NCBI GenBank assembly: GCA_021203665.1 | Contig: JAJQAT010000073.1 | Location: 1 to 12,135, forward strand | Length of the DNA: 12,135 nt | Direction: 5' to 3' | Source: Bacillota bacterium | Lineage (GTDB): Bacteria; Bacillota; Clostridia; UBA1381 | Part shown: positions 8,501-12,135 of the stretch, in pieces | Layout of the letters: each line of letters opens with the position of its first letter | Position numbering within the stretch: the first letter of the stretch is position 1 | Notes under the pieces: model-generated | Seen by the model: the letters and a program-made list of their open reading frames with translations, nothing else | The model's database searches: none | What the model was told of the DNA's origin: nothing | Position numbers and translations under genes: made by a program

Positions 8501-8651
8501 TAAGTAAAAACGCGGCCGCCGCGACGGCGATTATATACATGGCATTATTATCCTTTTTTATGCCTTTGCTTAAAACCGGAGCGAGAGAATAATTCCATAT
8601 CGCGTAAGCCGCCAAAAGCACGAAAAGGATTACAAACAAAATTCCTACCAT
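5511..8651 (-). CDS. Double GT-C membrane glycosyltransferase: Gpi18-like module fused to PMT-like module
   Basis: A 1046-residue polytopic membrane protein with two glycosyltransferase-C modules. The N-terminal module (about 1-425, roughly a dozen hydrophobic helices) has an early acidic loop, HETDMN at 61-66, followed by DYPPG (91-95), SLWGQVDS (167-174) and STKMHDRYAFP (339-349), which recalls Gpi18/PIG-V-type mannosyltransferases. A Lys/Ala/Ser-rich linker (427-456), one helix (about 472-490) and a predicted beta-rich extracytoplasmic segment (about 500-605) follow. The C-terminal module has FDEIYHARTGYE (D631-E632), THPPLGK (652-658), TRIATIDVY and ASKWTG, as in protein O-mannosyltransferases (PMT, GT39-like). 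Such enzymes use lipid-phosphate sugars on the outer face of the membrane. Acceptor and sugar are unknown; a cell-wall glycan or exported proteins are likely. ATG 8651 has GAGGTGA about 7 bases upstream. First gene of a two-gene operon with the fumarase alpha gene. Confidence 0.9.
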   Translation of the reverse strand: MVGILFVILFVLLAAYAIWNYSLAPVLSKGIKKDNNAMYIIAVAAAAFLLKVILSAVYKGHETDMNCFIGWSNAAFEHGLGEFYSLDMFHDYPPGYMYVLYVVGALQKLFGFSGGAQYILVKLPAVICDIVTGVFIYKIARKKFSDGISALIASLYLFNPAAILNSSLWGQVDSVYTLLVLLMIYFISERKMIISYFMFALCIFIKPQAFIFTPLVIYGIIENVFLPKFNKDAFVKNLLWGLGAILMMLIISLPFGLTNVIDQYKATLSSYQYLTVNAFNIWGAFNQNWTDLNAFTTVLGYIILAAIVAYSAYVFFKSKNNGKYYFVGALLSFATFMLSTKMHDRYAFPAMILLLMAFITTEDRDDYTLYSAVTLSQFFNTAWVLFIYETDINKYFKSPVINAASFVNIAIFIYMIYITQKHYVNYSPKAAAVSAKSAKSGKKSSVKYAPPAAPKKQFHFSLSAVFPKITRIDVIAMIVITAVYSGIALYDLGDMHAPESEYMVSDGEVTLDLGDDYSISKYKFFLGSYELGEERALTLTMTTSDNIETYSQTITDGSVFHWEEKDISAEARYITLSTNGSKLSLKEFALLDSDGNVITPVSASVSGGEALFDEQDEVPERSTFRNGTYFDEIYHARTGYEFVHSLSVYEWTHPPLGKVFIALGILLFGMCPFGWRIVGTVFGIIMVPIIYMFAKKLLKKSWLAIITCLLFTFDFMHFAQTRIATIDVYVTFFIMLMYYFMYKYYSSSFYDTPFKKTLGMLALCGTCMGLGIASKWTGIYAGAGLAVLFFITLYRRYSEYRYAVKYPSGTTDGISHKFIIENFKPYMIKTLLWCCLFFIVVPIIIYCLSYIPYLKAPDSNGLQTIIDNQHSMLTYHSKTVLGSEHSFSSRWYEWIIMKRPIWYYSGTVSEGIKEGISSFGNPLVWWLGIPAFFYMVYLIFKKKDKNALFLVIAYLAQLVSWIPITRLTFIYHYFPCVPFIVLMIGYSLLNIYNGAKNKKATMYCIFGYAALVIVMFIMFYPVLSGQPVSVDYVKTFLKWFDSWVLI

Positions 8652-8692
8652 TAAAAATTCACCTCAAATTATAAATGTTATTCTAAAACAAT

Positions 8693-8721
8693 ATTTTACT
8701 ATATATTTCACTATTTAGCAA
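8693..8721 (-). promoter_or_regulatory. Candidate sigma-A promoter for the glycosyltransferase-fumarase operon
   Basis: Read on the - strand: TTGCTA (8716-8721), a 17-base spacer, then TAAAAT (8693-8698), about 40 bases before the start codon. An overlapping alternative is TTGCAC with a 16-base spacer and TATATA. A perfect TATAAT at 8668-8673 is too close to the start, because transcription from it would begin inside the ribosome binding site. Prediction from consensus only. Confidence 0.5.
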
Positions 8722-8725
8722 GTGC

Positions 8726-8784
8726 AAAAAAACAAAAAAAATCCAAAAAATTTGTTTGACGCGGTAAATTTCGGGGTATATATA
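8726..8784 (+). promoter_or_regulatory. hpf promoter with A-tract UP-like region
   Basis: TTGACG (8756-8761), a 17-base spacer and TATATA (8779-8784) place the transcription start near 8791. Directly upstream lie three A-tracts, A7 (8726-8732), A8 (8734-8741) and A6 (8745-8750), with centres about 8-10 bases apart. They sit where an UP element would be and would be expected to bend the DNA. The 5' untranslated region of about 44 bases begins with a small hairpin (CAGAG 8791-8795 with CTCTG 8803-8807). Confidence 0.75.
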
Positions 8785-8834
8785 TATTAACAGAGCAAAA
8801 TCCTCTGAAAAACACACACAAGGAGTGAGATTTT

Positions 8835-9374
8835 ATGAAGTTCAATATTATAGGCAGAAGATACAATGTTACAGACCAAATCAGAAATTATGTCGAGAAA
8901 AAGCTCGGAAAGCTCGACAAGTTTTTCAAGGAGGAATCAGAGGCGAGAGTTGTTATCGGAACAATTAAGGATAATGATTATATCGAGGCAACAATTTACG
9001 CGGCGGGAATGATGTACAGAGCCGAGGCGTCGGACAGGGAAATTCTGGCGGCGGTTGACAAGATTGTGGACGTTATCGAAAGACAGATAAGAAAGAATAA
9101 AACCCGTCTTGAAAAGAAAATAAAGAGAGACGCGACGACTGATAATATTTTGCTCAGCGGCGCAGCGTATACCGAGGGTGAGGAAACAAAGGAATTTGAG
9201 ATTGTTAAGACAAAGAGATTCGTTGTAAAGCCTATGAGTACGGAGGAGGCTATTCTCCAAATGAATCTTTTGGGACATAATTTCTTCGTATTCAAAAACC
9301 AGGATACCGATGAAATGAACGTAGTCTACAAGAGAAAGGACGGCAAATACGCCGTTATCGAATCGATAGAATAA
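8835..9374 (+). CDS. hpf: Long-form ribosome hibernation-promoting factor
   Basis: A 179-residue protein, matching long HPF (short HPF/YfiA are near 100). The N-terminal S30AE domain (about 1-97) runs from MKFNIIGRRYNVTDQIRNYV to the basic helix ERQIRKNKTRLEKKIKR. It binds the small subunit in the tRNA/mRNA channel. After a variable linker (about 100-122), the C-terminal domain (about 123-179) carries FEIVKTKRFVVKPMSTEEAI, then QMNLLGHNFFVFKNQDTDEM and VVYKRKDGKYAVIE; this domain drives 70S dimerisation to 100S. An AAGGAG site (8820-8825) lies 9 bases before the ATG. It has its own strong-looking promoter and may be transcribed on into rubrerythrin, since no clear terminator separates them. 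Confidence 0.97.
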   Translation: MKFNIIGRRYNVTDQIRNYVEKKLGKLDKFFKEESEARVVIGTIKDNDYIEATIYAAGMMYRAEASDREILAAVDKIVDVIERQIRKNKTRLEKKIKRDATTDNILLSGAAYTEGEETKEFEIVKTKRFVVKPMSTEEAILQMNLLGHNFFVFKNQDTDEMNVVYKRKDGKYAVIESIE

Positions 9375-9380
9375 AAGCGC

Positions 9381-9397
9381 GGGACGCACAGCGCCCC
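9381..9397 (+). repeat. GC-rich imperfect hairpin after hpf
   Basis: GGGACGC (9381-9387) pairs with GCGCCCC (9391-9397) with one A/C mismatch and a three-base loop (ACA). It lies 6 bases after the hpf stop in otherwise AT-rich sequence. No T-run follows, so it is a poor intrinsic terminator. It resembles a small intergenic palindromic repeat or an RNA-processing or stabilising stem. Only one copy is seen in this window. Confidence 0.4.
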
Positions 9398-9445
9398 TAC
9401 CTTAAAATATAAAATACATAATATTAAGAAAAGGTGGGATGCTTA

Positions 9446-9985
9446 GTGGATTTGAAAGGAAGCAAAACAGAAGCGAATTTAAAGACCGCGTTCGCGGGTG
9501 AATCCGAAGCGAGAAATAAATATACATATTTTGCGAGCAAGGCAAGGAAGGACGGTTATGTGCAAATAGCCGAAATATTCGAGGAAACAGCCAATAATGA
9601 AAAAGAACACGCAAAAATCTGGTATAAGCTTTTAAACGGCGGTACTGTTTCGGATACAATGTCAAACCTCGAGGACGCGGCGGCAGGCGAGAATTACGAG
9701 TGGACCGAAATGTATGCGGACTTTGCAAAAGAGGCGAAAGAGGAAGGATTTAACGACATCGCAATTCTGTTTGAGGGCGTGGCAAAAATTGAAAAAGCGC
9801 ACGAGGAGCGTTACAGAAAGCTGCTCGCTAATGTAAAGGGCGACGCGGTATTCTCAAAGGACGGCGATGTTATATGGGAATGCGCCAACTGCGGTCATAT
9901 ACATATCGGCAAAAAGGCTCCGCTTGTCTGTCCGGTATGCAACCATCCGCAATCATACTTCAAAATTAAAGCGGAAAATTATTAA
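9446..9985 (+). CDS. rbr: Rubrerythrin
   Basis: A non-haem iron peroxidase of anaerobes that reduces hydrogen peroxide in the cytoplasm with electrons from NAD(P)H via rubredoxin-type partners. With a GTG start at 9446 the protein is 179 residues beginning MDLKGSKTE, the usual start of clostridial rubrerythrins; AGGTGGGA (9432-9439) lies about 6 bases upstream. The GTG at 9434 would add a non-family MGCL and overlaps that site. Diiron ligands are present: E19 in GESEAR, E52/H55 in ANNEKEHAK, E82 and E85 in GENYEW, E116/H119 in KIEKAHEERY. The C-terminal rubredoxin-like domain has C146-x2-C149 and C162-x2-C165. No clear promoter is seen in the 71-base gap after hpf, so co-transcription with hpf is possible. 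Ends in a strong terminator. Confidence 0.97.
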   Translation: MDLKGSKTEANLKTAFAGESEARNKYTYFASKARKDGYVQIAEIFEETANNEKEHAKIWYKLLNGGTVSDTMSNLEDAAAGENYEWTEMYADFAKEAKEEGFNDIAILFEGVAKIEKAHEERYRKLLANVKGDAVFSKDGDVIWECANCGHIHIGKKAPLVCPVCNHPQSYFKIKAENY

Positions 9986-10018
9986 AATTGAATAAAAAAT
10001 TGAATAAGAAACTTATGT

Positions 10019-10053
10019 AGGTGATGCACATTTTGTGCATCACTTGCTTTTTT
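10019..10053 (+). terminator. Intrinsic terminator after rubrerythrin
   Basis: A perfect 10-bp stem (GTGATGCACA at 10021-10030, TGTGCATCAC at 10034-10043), extendable by A-T and G-T pairs to 10019-10045, closes on a TTT loop. GC and six Ts (10048-10053) follow. It lies 35 bases after the rubrerythrin stop. The T-run ends where the convergent small gene's stop codon begins (10053-10055). Confidence 0.9.
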
Positions 10054-10259
10054 CAGCACATACAGCTGCGGCAGAAATGTTTAATCAGCAAAAATAATAT
10101 TACAAAAAACAATATTACTGCGGCAATAATCAACGGAATAAGAACAATTCCCAATGCAGCGGGGAATACTGCGCCCAAAATAAGACCCACTATCAGCGTA
10201 AACAACGCGCTTAGCGCATACAGCGGCAGTCCTATTCGGCAATTTGATTCGCAAGACAT
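10053..10259 (-). CDS. Small two-helix membrane protein with cysteine-rich ends
   Basis: I do not recognise a family. The 68-residue product begins MSCESNCRIG, has two hydrophobic stretches (about 11-31 and 35-60) with a short FPAALG turn between them, and ends KHFCRSCMC. Five cysteines cluster at the two ends, which would lie on the same side of the membrane, so metal, thiol or lipid attachment is conceivable but unproven. The ATG at 10259 has a perfect GGAGGG 6 bases upstream, strong evidence for translation; the frame extends further upstream to 10334, but that part overlaps the RNase J terminator and has no ribosome binding site. The gene follows RNase J on the same strand, and its ribosome binding site is inside that gene's terminator stem. 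Expression may therefore need readthrough or a promoter not clearly visible. Confidence 0.65.
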   Translation of the reverse strand: MSCESNCRIGLPLYALSALFTLIVGLILGAVFPAALGIVLIPLIIAAVILFFVILFLLIKHFCRSCMC

Positions 10260-10299
10260 AAAAAACCCTCCTTTCATACTATATAATATGAAAGGAGGG
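10260..10299 (-). terminator. RNase J terminator that contains the next gene's ribosome binding site
   Basis: On the - strand a perfect 13-bp inverted repeat (10287-10299 and 10266-10278) with an 8-base loop is followed at once by six Ts (10260-10265), 21 bases after the RNase J stop. This is a textbook intrinsic terminator. Its 3' arm is TATGAAAGGAGGG, which is also the ribosome binding site of the small gene starting at 10259. The 5' arm (CCCTCCTTTCATA) resembles the 16S anti-Shine-Dalgarno end. Confidence 0.88.
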
Positions 10300-10320
10300 C
10301 AATTTTGTTCCGCGGTACCA

Positions 10321-11988
10321 TCAAACCTCTTCAATAATAGGCAGTATCATAGGACTGCGCTTTGTTTGCTCGTAGATATATTTCGCGACCGCCGCGCGCA
10401 TGGAATTTTTCAAGGTTGACCAATCCATATTGCGTTTGCCCAAGCATTCCTCCGCGCTTTCCGCGGCTATGGCTTTAACGCCGTCAATAAGCGTTTCCGC
10501 TTCGCGCACATACACAAATCCGCGCGAAATCACGTCCGGATGCGAAACCATTTTTTTCTCGTCGTGCGATATTGTTACGACGACAATAATAAGTCCGTCC
10601 TGAGAAAGGTGCTTTCTGTCGCGAAGTACGATGTTTCCGACATCGCCCACACCGAGTCCGTCAACCAAAATTTTTCCCGCCTGAACGGTTCCGGCGAGCT
10701 TTGCGTTATTTTGGTCAAGCTCAAGTACCTGACCGTTGGAAAGAACGAAGCAATTCTTTTCGGGAACGCCCACGCTTTCGGCAAGCTGCTTGTGCAGAAC
10801 AAGATGCCTGTGCTCTCCGTGTACGGGTATAAAGAATTTCGGCTTTGTAAGCGCGAGTATAAGCTTTAGCTCCTCCTGACAGGCGTGTCCCGAAACGTGA
10901 ACGTCCATAAGAGCCTTATAAATTACCTCCGCGCCTATCTTGAACAGCTCGTTTATAACGCTTGAAACGGATTTTTCGTTGCCCGGAATAGGCGTCGCGC
11001 TTATTATGATAAGGTCGTCCTTTGTGACCTCAACCTTGCGGTGGTCGGAGAACGCCATTCTTGTCAGGGCGCTCATAGGCTCGCCCTGTGAGCCTGTTGT
11101 AATAATAACTACTTGATTTGGTCTGTATTTTTTGATGTTGTCAATATTGATAAGCACGCCTTCCGGTACCTTCATATATCCGAGAAGAATTGAAATTTCA
11201 ACAATATTTTCCATACTTCTTCCCGAAACCGCAACCTTGCGTCCGTTCTTTGCCGCCGCGTCGATAATCTGCTGCACTCTGTGTACGTTTGACGCGAACG
11301 TCGCGACTATAATACGCTTGTTGCATCCTTTAAAAATCTGTTCAAATTTTTCGCCTACACTGCGCTCGCTCATCGCGTATCCGGGACGCTCCACATTGGT
11401 GCTGTCCGACATAAGCGCGAGTACGCCCTCCTTGCCAAGCTCCCCAAGCCTTGCAAGGTCAATCATATCTCCGACAATCGGAGTGGTGTCGATTTTAAAA
11501 TCGCCCATATGAATAACCGTTCCGACAGGCGTTTTTATTGCCAGAGCGGCGCTGTCCGCGATTGAGTGATTTGTGCGGATAAATTCAACAGAAAAGTTCT
11601 GCCCCGCGTTGATTATATTTCCGTGCTTTGCGCGTATCAGCTTTACGCTTGATAAAAGATTATGCTCCTTAAGCTTATGCTCGACGAGTCCGAGAGTGAG
11701 CCTTGTGCCGTAAACAGGAACATTTATTGCCTTTAAGAAATAAGGCAATCCGCCGATATGGTCCTCATGACCGTGAGTAAGAAAAATTCCCTTGATTTTC
11801 GACCAGTTTTTTTCCAGATATGAAATATCGTTTATAACCATATCCACACCGGGCATATCGTCATCAGGGAAAGCCATACCGCAATCTACCATTATAATTT
11901 CATTTCCGTACTCAATAGCGGTCAAATTTTTTCCGATTTCATCAAGACCGCCCAATGGTATGATTTTCAGTTTTTTAGCTTTTGCCAC
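10321..11988 (-). CDS. rnj: Ribonuclease J
   Basis: A metallo-beta-lactamase/beta-CASP RNase with 5'-to-3' exonuclease and endonuclease activity, central to mRNA decay and rRNA maturation in Firmicutes. With GTG 11988 as start it has 555 residues, the same length as B. subtilis RNase J1, and begins MAKAKKLKIIPLGGLDEIGKN; GGAGGT (11995-12000) lies 6 bases upstream. Further upstream in-frame codons run into the promoter and are excluded. Zinc-site residues are visible: H72-G-H74-E-D76-H77, H141 in TNHSIADS, D163 in MGDFKID, and H390 in the VHGEHRHL segment; H368 lies in the beta-CASP SGHACQEE motif. The C-terminal domain (about 450-555) is complete. It has its own promoter at 12037-12066 and an intrinsic terminator. 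Only one RNase J is in this window, so J1 versus J2 is not assigned. Confidence 0.97.
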   Translation of the reverse strand: MAKAKKLKIIPLGGLDEIGKNLTAIEYGNEIIMVDCGMAFPDDDMPGVDMVINDISYLEKNWSKIKGIFLTHGHEDHIGGLPYFLKAINVPVYGTRLTLGLVEHKLKEHNLLSSVKLIRAKHGNIINAGQNFSVEFIRTNHSIADSAALAIKTPVGTVIHMGDFKIDTTPIVGDMIDLARLGELGKEGVLALMSDSTNVERPGYAMSERSVGEKFEQIFKGCNKRIIVATFASNVHRVQQIIDAAAKNGRKVAVSGRSMENIVEISILLGYMKVPEGVLINIDNIKKYRPNQVVIITTGSQGEPMSALTRMAFSDHRKVEVTKDDLIIISATPIPGNEKSVSSVINELFKIGAEVIYKALMDVHVSGHACQEELKLILALTKPKFFIPVHGEHRHLVLHKQLAESVGVPEKNCFVLSNGQVLELDQNNAKLAGTVQAGKILVDGLGVGDVGNIVLRDRKHLSQDGLIIVVVTISHDEKKMVSHPDVISRGFVYVREAETLIDGVKAIAAESAEECLGKRNMDWSTLKNSMRAAVAKYIYEQTKRSPMILPIIEEV

Positions 11989-12031
11989 AATTTTACCTCC
12001 ATAATAATTATTTCCGATCATTATTACAACA

Positions 12032-12066
12032 ATTATATTATAACACATTTTGCATAGTATAGTCAA
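12032..12066 (-). promoter_or_regulatory. RNase J promoter (sigma-A type, extended -10)
   Basis: Read on the - strand: TTGACT (12061-12066), an 18-base spacer and TATAAT (12037-12042), with TGT before the -10 hexamer giving an extended -10. A second TATAAT overlaps at 12032-12037. The start would be near 12030, leaving an AT-rich leader of about 40 bases before the GTG. Confidence 0.75.
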
Positions 12067-12093
12067 TAAAATTAAGTAAAACACGGTTTTTGA

Positions 12094-12135
12094 ATGAGTA
12101 AACAAAATGTAAACAAACTGTTAGCCGAACAAAGT
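12094..12135 (+). CDS. Possible divergent gene, first 14 codons only
   Basis: An ATG at 12094 directly follows an in-frame TGA and stays open to the window edge, giving the hydrophilic start MSKQNVNKLLAEQS. That reads like a plausible protein N-terminus, and a gene divergent from RNase J would fit the layout. Against it, no good ribosome binding site precedes the ATG, and 14 open codons prove nothing. Tentative. Confidence 0.25.
   Translation, partial: MSKQNVNKLLAEQS

Noticed and set aside
7863..8507. 214-residue open frame on the + strand
   Set aside because: Antisense to the N-terminal glycosyltransferase module, with no recognisable domain.
8668..8673. Perfect TATAAT on the - strand upstream of the glycosyltransferase
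   Set aside because: Transcription from it would start inside the ribosome binding site at 8659-8665, and it has no matching -35.
10021..10419. 132-residue open frame on the + strand
   Set aside because: Crosses the rubrerythrin terminator, the RNase J terminator and the RNase J 3' end in antisense; no ribosome binding site.
11989..12105. N-terminal extension of RNase J (hydrophobic MFTHSKTVFYLILL)
   Set aside because: It covers the promoter and leader. The GTG at 11988 has an ideal ribosome binding site and gives the family's usual 555 residues.

Overview
The window looks like the chromosome of an anaerobic, low- to mid-GC Gram-positive bacterium of class Clostridia, probably an uncultured gut- or rumen-type lineage. 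The evidence is the gene set: MutS2 with a Smr domain, a 555-residue RNase J, long-form HPF, rubrerythrin and an oxygen-labile class I [4Fe-4S] fumarase alpha subunit. Strong GGAGG-type ribosome binding sites and two GTG starts fit the same group. The species cannot be read from the sequence. There is no sign of phage, insertion sequence, CRISPR or recent transfer. It reads as mostly core genome.

Layout. (1) 2-394 (+): 3' end of a YesU-like DUF1961 gene that begins outside the window. (2) 439-4610 (+): a tight cluster of mutS2, a YbaK-type tRNA deacylase and a DUF1015 gene, closed by a bidirectional terminator at 4616-4649. (3) 8651-4656 (-): a two-gene operon of a 1046-residue double GT-C membrane glycosyltransferase and a fumarate hydratase alpha subunit 12 bases behind it. 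(4) 8652-8834: a divergent promoter region with phased A-tracts. (5) 8835-9985 (+): long-form hpf and rubrerythrin, ended by a strong terminator at 10021-10053. (6) 11988-10053 (-): RNase J, then a 68-residue two-helix membrane protein with cysteine-rich ends. The RNase J terminator also contains the ribosome binding site of that small gene. (7) 12001-12135: the RNase J promoter region, with a possible divergent gene start at the right edge.

How the genes fit together. Several products act on RNA and ribosomes: MutS2/RqcU (collided-ribosome splitting or DNA repair), YbaK (clearing mischarged tRNA), HPF (70S dimerisation) and RNase J (mRNA decay). Rubrerythrin and the fumarase belong to anaerobic redox physiology and oxidative stress. 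The large glycosyltransferase most likely builds a cell-envelope glycan or glycosylates exported proteins from lipid-linked sugars.

No obvious new multi-gene defence or mobile system was found. The most unusual item is the arrangement at 10257-10299, where one perfect 13-bp inverted repeat plus a T6 run forms an intrinsic terminator and also locks up the ribosome binding site of a small membrane protein. Next are the double GT-C fusion and the fumarase alpha gene lacking an adjacent beta gene.
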